DNA from: Rhodospirillales bacterium BBD 1991-14
GTDB lineage: Bacteria; Pseudomonadota; Alphaproteobacteria; Kiloniellales; Kiloniellaceae
NCBI GenBank assembly: GCA_001657395.1
Contig: LYSY01000003.1
Location: 62,001-126,000, forward strand
Length of the DNA stretch: 64,000 bases
Direction of reading: 5' to 3'
Part shown: one piece after another, positions 49,070 through 58,289 of the stretch
Layout of the letters: each line of letters begins with the position of its first letter
Numbering within the stretch: the first letter of the stretch is position 1
The notes under the pieces: generated by a model
What the model saw: only the letters and a program-made list of their open reading frames with translations
Told to the model about the DNA's origin: nothing
Database searches by the model: none
Made by a program: the position numbers and the translations under genes

Positions 49070-49888
49070 TCAGGCCGCCACCGGCTTCATCATTTTCTCG
49101 ACCGTCACGGCGACGCGGGACTGCAGCGGCGCGAAGGCGTCGCTCGTCATCGCAATCGACAGGCCGGCCAGCTTCGCCGTCTCGGCCATCAGCGACTCGA
49201 GGCTCTTGCGCGAATACTCGCTCTGCAGGTCGATCACCTCACGCAGGCTCTTGGCAGTGGCCATGGACTGCGCCGTCTGCATGCCGGCCTCCAGCGCATC
49301 GCGGGAGAAGGACGCCACCTCTTCACCAAAGGCCTCCACGCCCTTGGCGACGACCTCGGAAGACTGGACACAGGCTTCCAGATTGTCCTTGCTCAGGCGG
49401 CTGACATCGTCATAGCGCTGGAACACGGTGGAGGAGGCCTTCTCGACCTGCTCCTGCGTCAGCGCAAAGGCCTGCTCGTAGGACCGCACCGCGGCCTGCG
49501 TTCCGGCCTTCACCACGGTCTCGAGGGTTTCCTGGCCTGCGGCGACAACGGCCTCGACCGGCTTGAAGGCCTCTTCGGCCATGGGCTGGATACTGTCCAG
49601 AGCCTCGACCGCGGGCTCCAGTGGCAGCAGCGGGGCGACAGTCTCCGCTGCCGCAGGTGACGCTTTGGGGGCCGCCGGTTTGGGGGCCGCGGGCTTGGGC
49701 GCAACCTTGGCGGCCGCCGGTGCGGTCTTGGGCGCGGTCTTGGGCGCGGTCTTGGGCGCGGTCTTGGGCGCGGTCTTGGGCGCGGTCTTGGGCGCGGCTG
49801 CCTTGGTGGGGGCACGCTTCGCCGCCGTGCGCTTTGCGGTGCCGCGCTTGGCGGCGGCAGCCTTGCCGGGGGACTTGGTGGTGGCCAT
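49070..49888 (-). CDS. Phasin family protein with Lys/Pro/Ala-rich (histone H1-like) N-terminal extension
   Basis: N-term MATTKSPGKAAAAKRGTAKRTAAKRAPTKAAAPKTA(x6)...; phasin domain EAFKPVEAVVAAGQETLETVVKAGTQAAVRSYEQAFALTQEQVEKASSTVFQRYDDVSRLSKDNLEACVQSSEVVAKGVEAFGEEVASF. Confidence 0.9.
   Translation of the reverse strand: MATTKSPGKAAAAKRGTAKRTAAKRAPTKAAAPKTAPKTAPKTAPKTAPKTAPKTAPAAAKVAPKPAAPKPAAPKASPAAAETVAPLLPLEPAVEALDSIQPMAEEAFKPVEAVVAAGQETLETVVKAGTQAAVRSYEQAFALTQEQVEKASSTVFQRYDDVSRLSKDNLEACVQSSEVVAKGVEAFGEEVASFSRDALEAGMQTAQSMATAKSLREVIDLQSEYSRKSLESLMAETAKLAGLSIAMTSDAFAPLQSRVAVTVEKMMKPVAA
49722..49793. repeat. 12-bp tandem repeat, 6 copies (GCGGTCTTGGGC) encoding PKTA repeats
   Basis: Six identical consecutive 12-mers within the phasin CDS. 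Confidence 0.97.
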
Positions 49889-50060
49889 GGGGAACTTCTC
49901 CTGGCGTTCGTCTTGTTTCGATGATTGCGGGCGCAGGGTCCGGAAAGTCGTCATCAACCAGCCGAGGTCGGAAAGCTGTTTTCCGTGCACATCCTGCGCA
50001 GCGGCACCGGTCGCGCAGGACCATCCGTGCGGCCCTTGATACCCTGAACCGGACCTCAAA

Positions 50061-50075
50061 TGCTGCAATGCAGCA
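50061..50075. promoter_or_regulatory. PhaR-type binding site (TGCTGCAATGCAGCA)
   Basis: Perfect 7-1-7 palindrome containing CTGC-N3-GCAG, upstream of the phasin. Confidence 0.75.
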
Positions 50076-50118
50076 ACCGGTCAAATCTAAGAGACTGCCT
50101 CGCGAAGTCAACAGCAAA

Positions 50119-50133
50119 TTGTGCAATGCAACA
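50119..50133. promoter_or_regulatory. Second PhaR-like site (TTGTGCAATGCAACA)
   Basis: Shares TGCAATGCA core with the site at 50061. Confidence 0.6.
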
Positions 50134-50345
50134 GAGAACGGATTACAGCTGTCCGCGATCCACGGCCCCATCCCCCGGGCTCCATACTGATCCCCAACTG
50201 ATCTGCACTCTGACCGGTTGCTGGCCCTCGGCCCCTTTGGCAATATCCGCCGCAGGTGTTCAGCAGGTCCGGAGTCCCCTCGCGCGAAAGCCCTCGGCGG
50301 TCGGCAGGGCGGTCGGCAGGGCTGACGGAAGATACGGAAGGTGCC

Positions 50346-51113
50346 ATGACCTATTGCCTGGGTATGAAAGTGAGCGAAGGCCTGGTCTGTCTGGCCGACG
50401 GACGCATCACCAGCGGCAATCAGGTGACCAATGCACAGAAGCTGTCCCTGCACGGCCCGGACGGCGCCCAGTTTGCGATCATGACCTCGGGCCTGCGGTC
50501 GCTTCGCGACAAGACCCTGGCCTACCTGGAGCGGGACATGCGCAAGAACCACGCGACCGGGTTTGCCGCCCTGCTGGATGCGGTGACGGCCTATTGCCGC
50601 TGCCTGCGCCAGGTGGCCGAAGAAGACCGCGAGCAGATCGAAGGCTCCGACCTCACCTTCAACCTGCACAGCCTGATTGCCGGCGCCCAGCCGGAAGACA
50701 AGGAACCCAGCATCTTCCTGGTCTACCCCGAAGGCAACTGGATCGAGGTCGACCGGCGCACCCCTTATCTCTCCGTCGGCGCCACCGCCTACGGCAAGCC
50801 GATCCTGGACCGCGCGCTGAATTATGACACGGCGATGACAACGGCCCTGAAGCTGGCCTACCTGTCGTTCGATTCGTCGCGCTTTTCCTCCGCCGACGTG
50901 GGCTTCCCCATCGATCTGGCCACCTACAGCCCGAGCGAACGGCGCTGGCGCACCGCGCATTACGACTACGATGACCTGCGTGAGCAACGCATCTGGTGGA
51001 ACGAGCACATCACCCAGCTTGCGGTGCGCATGCCCGACGGCCCCTGGGTGAACGAGCTGCGTCCCGGCAGCCACGCGGCGCATCTGACCATCGTCTCGGA
51101 AGACGACTCCTGA
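50346..51113 (+). CDS. Proteasome-type protease, Anbu-like
   Basis: MTYCLGMKVSEGLVCLADGRITSGNQVTNAQKLSL (Thr1 after Met, Asp17, conserved Lys), FNLHSLIAGAQ, IFLVYPEGNWIEVDRRTPYLSVGATAYGKPILDRAL. Confidence 0.88.
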   Translation: MTYCLGMKVSEGLVCLADGRITSGNQVTNAQKLSLHGPDGAQFAIMTSGLRSLRDKTLAYLERDMRKNHATGFAALLDAVTAYCRCLRQVAEEDREQIEGSDLTFNLHSLIAGAQPEDKEPSIFLVYPEGNWIEVDRRTPYLSVGATAYGKPILDRALNYDTAMTTALKLAYLSFDSSRFSSADVGFPIDLATYSPSERRWRTAHYDYDDLREQRIWWNEHITQLAVRMPDGPWVNELRPGSHAAHLTIVSEDDS

Positions 51114-51120
51114 AATCCCC

Positions 51121-51873
51121 TTAGAGGGCGAGGTTGCCGGCCAGGCCGTTCTCGCCGACACGCAGGGTAAAGAAGCTCCCCGTCTTGTCGCTGGCATCGC
51201 GGCGCTGCGGCACGGTGGCGCGGGCCCGCGCACCCGGCGGCGCGTCCTTGGGCGGGCGCACCGCCACCTCGGTGCCGTCATGCGCGAACAGCACCTCGGC
51301 AAAGGCGATCTCCGCGAAACGCTCCGAGGGGAACAGCCAGGCATTGAAGGAAAATGCGCCGTCGCGGCAGAGGCTGCTGACCCAATAGGTCTCCTCCGAA
51401 TAGAGATTGAGGCCGGACGGCGCCGGCCGGAACGCGCCGCTGCGCTCCAGGGCAGCGGTCAGCCGCGCCAGGTCCTCGGCGTCGAGCGCAGTTTCGCTGG
51501 TGGTCCAGCGCGCCCAGGCCAGCGGGTCGCGAAGATCCAGCCGGCTGACCTGGAGGCCGCTGGGACCCTGGACCCGGGCCGTCAGGCGGGCGCCGCCCGC
51601 CGCCTGCTCGACGACCTCGTAGCTGCGCAGTTGTTCGTTGTAGTCCGCGTTGTAGACCAGCCGGAACGCGTCCGGCGCCCCTTCGACGCAACGCTGCCGG
51701 ATGTCGTCTCCGTTCAGGTAGCTGAACCAGGTGGCCTTTAGGGTGGCCGGATTATCGATATCGCCACGGTAGGTGCAGGCCGCCAGGCCGCCGGCCGCGA
51801 GGGCCAGCGCCAGCACTTGAAGGTACCAGCGGCGTGTCACCGGGCGGGCGGCGCCCTTGGTCGAGCAGGTCAT
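51121..51873 (-). CDS. Hypothetical lipoprotein
   Basis: Lipobox LALALAAGGLAAC; no recognised family. Confidence 0.65.
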   Translation of the reverse strand: MTCSTKGAARPVTRRWYLQVLALALAAGGLAACTYRGDIDNPATLKATWFSYLNGDDIRQRCVEGAPDAFRLVYNADYNEQLRSYEVVEQAAGGARLTARVQGPSGLQVSRLDLRDPLAWARWTTSETALDAEDLARLTAALERSGAFRPAPSGLNLYSEETYWVSSLCRDGAFSFNAWLFPSERFAEIAFAEVLFAHDGTEVAVRPPKDAPPGARARATVPQRRDASDKTGSFFTLRVGENGLAGNLAL

Positions 51874-52254
51874 GACTCTTACCTCCTTTGCGCAGGCTCC
51901 CTTTGCAGCAGGCTCCCTTTGTATAAGTGAACCCGGCTTTGCGCACCGCGCACAGACCCCGGTTCGCGGCGTCGTTTCGCCGTGCAGCTTGCCAGCGGCG
52001 CGCTGGCGCAACGCGGAATCTTTGGTAAACGCCGGTCCGGAAATTGTCCAGGTGACGGCGCCGTCTCGCCGGGCCTCCGGCCAAGCCTCTGTATTGAGTG
52101 TATTTTAACCACATTGTAATTGCTGCCCCATTAGACTGGACAGGGATTCGCGGAATGCCTTAGAATCGATGGGGTTTTCAGGGGGTTTCCGGATCTTTTG
52201 ACAGAGAAACCTTTGCGTCGCTCCGCAAGGCGCCGAAACTAAAAGCGAGTCCCG

Positions 52255-53625
52255 ATGTTTCGAAAGTTTGCTTTCGCTTTCTTTGCGTTATTGGTGACGG
52301 CCGTTTGGGCAGGTCTGTCGAGCGAAAGCGCGCAGGCGCGTTACGCCTCGATCGTCGTCGATGCCGACACGGGACAGGTGTTGCACGCAGTGAATGCGGA
52401 CACGCGGAACTACCCCGCCTCTCTCACCAAGATGATGACCCTCTACATGGTGTTCGACGCCTTGGAGAAGGGCAAGCTGACGCTGGATCAGAGGCTTCCG
52501 GTTTCCAAGCGGGCCGCCGGCATGCCGCCCTCCAAGATCGGGCTGAAGCGCGGCGAGACGATCAGCGTGCGCAATGCGATCCTGGCGCTGGTGACCAAGT
52601 CTGCCAATGACGTCGCGGTTGTCGTCGCCGAAGCGCTGGCGGGCAAGGAAACCACCTTCGCCCAGGTGATGACGAAGCGGGCCCGCTCCCTGGGCATGAG
52701 CCGCACGACCTTCCGCAACGCCTCGGGGCTGCCGAACCGCGGACAGAAGAGCACGGCCCGGGACATGTCGCGCCTTGCCAAGGCGCTGATGACCGACTTC
52801 CCGCAGCACTATCAGTTTTTCGCGGTCTCGAAGTTCACCTACAAGGGCCGCACCTACCGCAGCCACAACAAGCTGCTGAGATCCTACAAGGGCACCGACG
52901 GCATCAAGACCGGCTACATCCGGGCCTCGGGCTTCAATCTCGTCTCCTCGGTGGAGCGCGAGAACCGGCGGATCATCGCCGTCGTCTTCGGCGGAAAGAC
53001 CTCGAAGTCGCGCGACCGGCATATGGTCAAGCTGCTGGACCGCGGGTTCAAGAAAATCGCCTCCCAGGGCGTCAAGAAGATCCCGCAGGTGCCGGGCCGC
53101 AACCCCTTCCAGGCCCCGGCGGTGACCTTGCAGATCGTCGCAGTGCAGCCGGCCGCCCCGCAACAATCCACTGGGCAACCCGTCGGCCTGACGTCGGCCG
53201 AGGCACCCAAGGCGGAAACGCCCGAGATTGAGCCCAAGGCGATCGAAACGGCGGCCGCCCTGCCAAAGCAGGTTCGGCCGGTCAAGCCGCTGATGCCTTC
53301 CTCCCAGGTCGCCGCTGTCGACGGCCTGGAGACGCCCATTCAGGGCGGCGAGACGCTGACCAACGATTGGGGCGTGCAGGTCGGTGCATTCAGCCGCTTC
53401 AGCGCCGCCCACAACAGCGCCAGGTCGGCGCTGGCGGAAGCGCCGGTGCCGCTGCGGGGCGCCAAGGTGGCGGTCCGGCGCGTCGACACGGCCAGCCTCG
53501 GCACCATCTACCGCTCCCAGCTTACCGGTCTCTACGAGAAGCAGGCCCGCGATGCCTGCGCCGCCTTGAAGGCCATCGACATCGGCTGTGTTCTGGTGCA
53601 GCCCGAAGCCCAGGGATCGAACTGA
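52255..53625 (+). CDS. D-alanyl-D-alanine carboxypeptidase with C-terminal SPOR domain
   Basis: YPASLTKMMTLYMVFDAL (SxxK), KSANDVAVVVAEAL (SxN), KTGYIRASGFNLV (KTG); C-term WGVQVGAFSRFSAAHNSARSAL SPOR-like. Confidence 0.94.
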   Translation: MFRKFAFAFFALLVTAVWAGLSSESAQARYASIVVDADTGQVLHAVNADTRNYPASLTKMMTLYMVFDALEKGKLTLDQRLPVSKRAAGMPPSKIGLKRGETISVRNAILALVTKSANDVAVVVAEALAGKETTFAQVMTKRARSLGMSRTTFRNASGLPNRGQKSTARDMSRLAKALMTDFPQHYQFFAVSKFTYKGRTYRSHNKLLRSYKGTDGIKTGYIRASGFNLVSSVERENRRIIAVVFGGKTSKSRDRHMVKLLDRGFKKIASQGVKKIPQVPGRNPFQAPAVTLQIVAVQPAAPQQSTGQPVGLTSAEAPKAETPEIEPKAIETAAALPKQVRPVKPLMPSSQVAAVDGLETPIQGGETLTNDWGVQVGAFSRFSAAHNSARSALAEAPVPLRGAKVAVRRVDTASLGTIYRSQLTGLYEKQARDACAALKAIDIGCVLVQPEAQGSN

Positions 53626-53685
53626 GGGCTGGAACCGGGGCCGGGCCACAGCACACCGGGCCCGCCCTTCCCCATCAGACTGGAT

Positions 53686-55095
53686 TCAGAAAGCAGGCGG
53701 TTCGAGGCCGCTGGCCTTGAGTTCCGAGCGCACCCGCGCCGTGAGCCGCTCCAGGCTCGCCTGATCGCCGGCCTCGCAGCGTGCCACGAGAACATCCTGG
53801 GTGTTTGAGGCGCGCAGCAGCCACCAGCCGCCGCTCTCGCGCACCCGCACGCCGTCGATGTCGTTCACCTCGGCACCTTCGGCCCTGAGGCGCTCCTTGA
53901 CCTCTTCGATCACCGCCTTCTTGCGGTCCTCCGGACAGGGAAAGCGGACCTCCGGGGTGTTGAAGAGCTGCGGCAGGGAATCGCGGAAATCGGCCAGACT
54001 CTCGCCGCTCTTGTTGATCACCGAAAGCACCCGGATCGCAGCATAGAGCGCGTCGTCATAGCCGTAGAAGTGGTCGGCGAAGAAGATGTGGGCGCTCATT
54101 TCCCCGGCAAAGGGCGAACTCACCTCTTTCATCTTGGCCTTGATGATCGAATGGCCGGTCAGCCACATCAGCGGCTCGCCGCCGGCCTCGGCGATCCCAT
54201 CGAACAGCATCTGACTGGCCTTCACATCGGCGATGATGGTGGCCCCGGGGTGCTGCTTCAGAATGTCGCGCGCCAGATAAAGCATGATCTGATCGCCCCA
54301 GAGAATGCGCGCCCGGGAATCGATGATGCCGATCCGGTCCCCGTCGCCGTCGAAGGCAACACCCAGGTCGCAGCCTTGGGAGAGCACGGCGTCCTGCAGC
54401 TGCTTCAGGTTCTCCGCCACCGTCGGGTCGGGATGGTGGGCGGGGAAAGTGCCGTCGATGGTCTCGTTCAGCAGAATGTGCTCGCCCGGCAGCCGCGCGA
54501 TGACCGCTGCCATGGCCTCGCCCATGGCGCCATTACCGGCATCCCAGGCGACCTTGAGACCGCCGTCGCCTTCGAAGTCCTGGACCAGGCGGTCGACGTA
54601 GGCGTCGAAGACCGAGCGCTCCTCGACGCTGCCGCTGCCGCTCTCGTAATCGCCGGCGGCGGCCAAGCGGCCGAGATCCTGGATGTCCGCCCCGAAGAAG
54701 GAGGCCTTGTCGAGCAGCAGCTTGAAGCCGTTGTAGTCGGGCGGGTTGTGGGAGCCGGTGATCATCACGCCGCCCTGGACGTCGAGGGTGTAGGCGGCAA
54801 AGTACAGCATCGGAGTCGGGCCACGGCCGACATTGACCACATGCAGGCCGCAGTCGCTGAGCCCCTGGATCAGCGCAGCGGCCAGATCGGGCGAAGAGTG
54901 GCGCCCGTCATAGCCGACGGCGATCGCGGTGGCGCCGCGCCGCCGCGCGACGCTGCCGAAGGCGCGGCCCAGGGCATAGGCATCGGCGGCGAAAAGCGTC
55001 TGACCGACGACGCCGCGCACATCGTACTCGCGCAGGATGGTGGGGTCGAAGTCGTGGCGGTCCGCCGCCAGCTGTGTCGAAGTGGCTTCCGTCAT
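53686..55095 (-). CDS. Phosphomannomutase/phosphoglucomutase
   Basis: FDPTILREYDVRGVVGQTL, MITGSHNPPDYNGFKLL (active Ser), VAFDGDGDRIGIID. Confidence 0.96.
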   Translation of the reverse strand: MTEATSTQLAADRHDFDPTILREYDVRGVVGQTLFAADAYALGRAFGSVARRRGATAIAVGYDGRHSSPDLAAALIQGLSDCGLHVVNVGRGPTPMLYFAAYTLDVQGGVMITGSHNPPDYNGFKLLLDKASFFGADIQDLGRLAAAGDYESGSGSVEERSVFDAYVDRLVQDFEGDGGLKVAWDAGNGAMGEAMAAVIARLPGEHILLNETIDGTFPAHHPDPTVAENLKQLQDAVLSQGCDLGVAFDGDGDRIGIIDSRARILWGDQIMLYLARDILKQHPGATIIADVKASQMLFDGIAEAGGEPLMWLTGHSIIKAKMKEVSSPFAGEMSAHIFFADHFYGYDDALYAAIRVLSVINKSGESLADFRDSLPQLFNTPEVRFPCPEDRKKAVIEEVKERLRAEGAEVNDIDGVRVRESGGWWLLRASNTQDVLVARCEAGDQASLERLTARVRSELKASGLEPPAF

Positions 55096-55142
55096 CCGTC
55101 CAATTCCTTTACCCGTCCGTTTGCTTTACCCGACCGGCCCCC

Positions 55143-56471
55143 TCATCCCTCCAGGCCGAGCGCACTGAGGGGCCGGCCGACGGAGGTGTAGTGGAAGCCC
55201 GCGGCGACCATGTCGCCGGGGTTATAGATGTTGCGCAGATCGATCATGATCGGTGACTTCAACGCCGCCTTCACCCGCTCCAGGTCCAGCGCCCGGAACT
55301 CGTTCCATTCGGTGACGATGACCACGGCATCGGCACTGGCCATCGCCTCATAGGCATTCTGACACCACTGCACCTCCGGCAGAAGGGGGCTTGCCTGTTC
55401 CATACCCTCCGGGTCGAAGGCACGGACGGTCGCGCCGGCGCCCTGCAGCGCCGGAACGATCTCCAGGCTGGGCGCCTCGCGCATGTCATCGGTGTTGGGC
55501 TTGAAGGTGAGGCCCAGGACGGCAATCGTTTTGCCCTCCACGGAGCCGCCGCAGGCATCGATGACGCGCTCGGCCATGGCCTTTTTCCGGCGGTCGTTGA
55601 TGTCGGCCACGGTCTCCACGATGCGCACCGGCGAGCCCGCCTTCTGCGCGGTGTGGACCAGGGCGACGGTGTCCTTCGGAAAGCACGAGCCGCCGTAGCC
55701 GGGCCCGGGATGCAGAAACTTGCGCCCGATCCGCCCGTCCAGCCCGATGCCGCGCGCGACATCGTGCACATTGGCGCCGACCTTCTCGCAGAGGTCGGCA
55801 ATCTCGTTGATGAAGGTGATCTTGGTGGCGAGAAAGGCGTTCCCGGCGTACTTGGTCAGCTCGGCGGTTTCCAGCGTGGTAAAGAGGATCGGCGTTTCGA
55901 TCAGGTAGAGCGGGCGGTAGAGCGCGCGCATGATCTCGCGCGCGCGGTCGCTTTCGGCGCCAATAATCACCCGATCCGGCCGCATGAAGTCGTTGATCGC
56001 GGCCCCTTCGCGCAGGAACTCGGGGTTGGACGCAACGTCGAAGTCGGCCTCGGGGTTGGTCTCGGCGATGGCTTTCTGGACCTGACGCCCGGTGCCGACC
56101 GGCACCGTCGACTTGTCGACCACGACCGTATAGTCCTTCAGGTGCGGGGCCAGTTCGCGCGCCGCGTCATAGACGTAGGAGAGGTCCGCCTCGCCACCGG
56201 TTCGGCCCGTGGGCGTGCCCACCGCGATGAACACCGCGTCGGCCTCGCCGACCGCAGCGGCGAGATCTGTCGTGAAGCTGAGCCGGCCCGCGGCGCGGTT
56301 GTTCGCCACCAGAACGTCGAGGCCGGGCTCGAAGATCGGGATTTCGCCCTTTTCGAGCCGTGCGATCTTGTCGGCGTCCTTGTCGACGCAGATGACGTCG
56401 GTGCCGAACTCCGAGAAACAGGCGCCGGAAACGAGGCCGACATAGCCCGTTCCGACCATCGCAATACGCAT
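55143..56471 (-). CDS. ugd: UDP-glucose 6-dehydrogenase
   Basis: MRIAMVGTGYVGLVSGACFSEFG, FLHPGPGYGGSCFPKDT, KPNTDDMREAPSLEI. Confidence 0.97.
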   Translation of the reverse strand: MRIAMVGTGYVGLVSGACFSEFGTDVICVDKDADKIARLEKGEIPIFEPGLDVLVANNRAAGRLSFTTDLAAAVGEADAVFIAVGTPTGRTGGEADLSYVYDAARELAPHLKDYTVVVDKSTVPVGTGRQVQKAIAETNPEADFDVASNPEFLREGAAINDFMRPDRVIIGAESDRAREIMRALYRPLYLIETPILFTTLETAELTKYAGNAFLATKITFINEIADLCEKVGANVHDVARGIGLDGRIGRKFLHPGPGYGGSCFPKDTVALVHTAQKAGSPVRIVETVADINDRRKKAMAERVIDACGGSVEGKTIAVLGLTFKPNTDDMREAPSLEIVPALQGAGATVRAFDPEGMEQASPLLPEVQWCQNAYEAMASADAVVIVTEWNEFRALDLERVKAALKSPIMIDLRNIYNPGDMVAAGFHYTSVGRPLSALGLEG

Positions 56472-56545
56472 CTTGCGTCCTCCATTGGGACCAGCGCACC
56501 GGCAGAACCGCCGGGCGCTGTGGGTCAGTCAGCAGACCAGGGAAG

Positions 56546-57427
56546 TCAGGATACCTTGGCGCTGTAACGGCTGAGGATTTCCCGCGCTGCGGGGGCGAGG
56601 TCCTCCCGCTCCAGAGCATAGGCGAAATTGGCTTCGAGGAAGCCGGCTTTGTTGCCGCAGTCGAAACGCCGGCCTTCGAAGCGCAGCCCGTGGAAGGGCT
56701 GCCGGCCGATTGTCCGCGCCATGGCATCGGTCAACTGGATCTCGTTGCCGGCCCCCCGCTCCTGGCGGTCAAGCTCGTCGAAAACCTCGGGCTGCAGGAT
56801 GTAGCGGCCGATGATGGAGAGAGTCGAAGGGGCGACGTCGGGCCGCGGCTTTTCGACCAGGCCCTTGGCCTCGGCGAGGCGCCCGTCGTCGGAGACGACA
56901 TCCAGGATGCCATAGCGGTTGGTGTGTTCCCGCGGCACGTCTTCCACCGCCACCAGGTTGCCGCCGACCTGCTCGTAGGCGTCGACCAGCTGGCTGAGGC
57001 AACCGGGCTGTCCCAGCACCAGATCGTCCGGCAGAATGACGGCAAAGGGCTCTCGCCCCACCAGCGCGCGGGCGCACCATACGGCGTGTCCCAGCCCCAG
57101 GGCTTCGGGCTGACGCGTGTAACTGATCTTGCCCGCGGTCGCCATCATCGAGCGCGCAAGCTCCAGTTCCGCCGTCTTGCCGCGCGCCTCCAGGGTGGCC
57201 ATCAGTTCCCAGTGGTGGTCGAAGTGGTCTTCGATCGCCGCCTTGCCGCGGCTGGTGACGAAGATGATCTCCTCGATCCCTGCAGCACGCGCCTCCTCGA
57301 CACCGTACTGGATCAACGGCTTGTCGACGACCGGCAGCATCTCCTTGGGAATTGCCTTGGTGGCCGGCAGAAAGCGTGTGCCGAGACCGCCGACGGGAAG
57401 AACCGCCTTGCGAATGGGACCTTGCAT
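56546..57427 (-). CDS. galU: UTP--glucose-1-phosphate uridylyltransferase
   Basis: RKAVLPVGGLGTRFLPATKAIPKEMLPVVDKPLIQYGVEEARAAGIEEIIFVTSRGK. Confidence 0.97.
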   Translation of the reverse strand: MQGPIRKAVLPVGGLGTRFLPATKAIPKEMLPVVDKPLIQYGVEEARAAGIEEIIFVTSRGKAAIEDHFDHHWELMATLEARGKTAELELARSMMATAGKISYTRQPEALGLGHAVWCARALVGREPFAVILPDDLVLGQPGCLSQLVDAYEQVGGNLVAVEDVPREHTNRYGILDVVSDDGRLAEAKGLVEKPRPDVAPSTLSIIGRYILQPEVFDELDRQERGAGNEIQLTDAMARTIGRQPFHGLRFEGRRFDCGNKAGFLEANFAYALEREDLAPAAREILSRYSAKVS

Positions 57428-57548
57428 CGGGACGAAAACCTCGCGTGTCGGTGTCGTGAAGGCGCGGCTGTATTGCCACAGGGGCAAGCGGGCGACAAGT
57501 GACACAATTGGCCCCGAGAGGGCGGTAGCGGGCCGCAGCCCCCGCGGC

Positions 57549-58277
57549 TTATGTGCCTAGTAACAAATCCTTCGCTTCGTTCAGCTTCGCCGCAAGATAG
57601 TTGGACCCGCCGTGATCCGGGTGGATTTTCTGCATCAGCCGGCGATGCGCCTCGCGGATCTGCACCGGGCTGGCCCCCTCCTCCAGTCCCAGGATCTCCA
57701 GGGCCTCTTCCCGGCTCATCGGCCCGTTGGCGCCTGCCCCGGCGTGGTGTTGGTCCCCTCCACCACCGGCGCCACTGCCCGCCCCGCCTTGGGCGCGCCA
57801 GTCATCCTGGTGATTGCGGTCGATAAAGGCCTCCAGCACCGATGCGGATTCCTCGTCCTCCAGGCGGTAGTCTTCCAGCAGCTTTAAGAGATCCGCCAGG
57901 GAAAGCTGGGAAAGCCACATGCCCATGAAGCGGCCATCCAGGATCTCGCCGTCCATGCGCCCGGTGTCGTGATCGAGGGCCATGTGCAGAAAGCGGGTGC
58001 GCACCTCGGAAGCCTGGCCCGGGCTTGGCCCATGCATCGCCTGGGCCTGCTGGCGGGCCGCCTTCAGCACCCTGCGCATGAAGACCAGGGCGACGAGCAG
58101 CATCATCAGCAGGGAGATACGGCCGCTGATCACCAGCAACAGCGCAAGCCCGCCAAGGAAGACCGCACCTGCGATCTTCGCAACCGTGGCTATGCGCCGC
58201 GGCTCGGCGTCGACGAACCAGCGCGCAAAGAACAGTGCGCCGACCAGAAGAGCGATCCCGAGGAGAAAATACGGCAT
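57549..58277 (-). CDS. Membrane-anchored DnaJ domain protein
   Basis: N-terminal TM segments; C-terminal [50 protein letters not shown] (HPD motif). Confidence 0.92.
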   Translation of the reverse strand: MPYFLLGIALLVGALFFARWFVDAEPRRIATVAKIAGAVFLGGLALLLVISGRISLLMMLLVALVFMRRVLKAARQQAQAMHGPSPGQASEVRTRFLHMALDHDTGRMDGEILDGRFMGMWLSQLSLADLLKLLEDYRLEDEESASVLEAFIDRNHQDDWRAQGGAGSGAGGGGDQHHAGAGANGPMSREEALEILGLEEGASPVQIREAHRRLMQKIHPDHGGSNYLAAKLNEAKDLLLGT

Positions 58278-58289
58278 GGACGAAAACCG

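Noticed and set aside
52105-52119. CtrA site upstream of the DD-carboxypeptidase
   Set aside because: TTAA-N7-GTAA has a mismatch in the second half-site; too weak alone.
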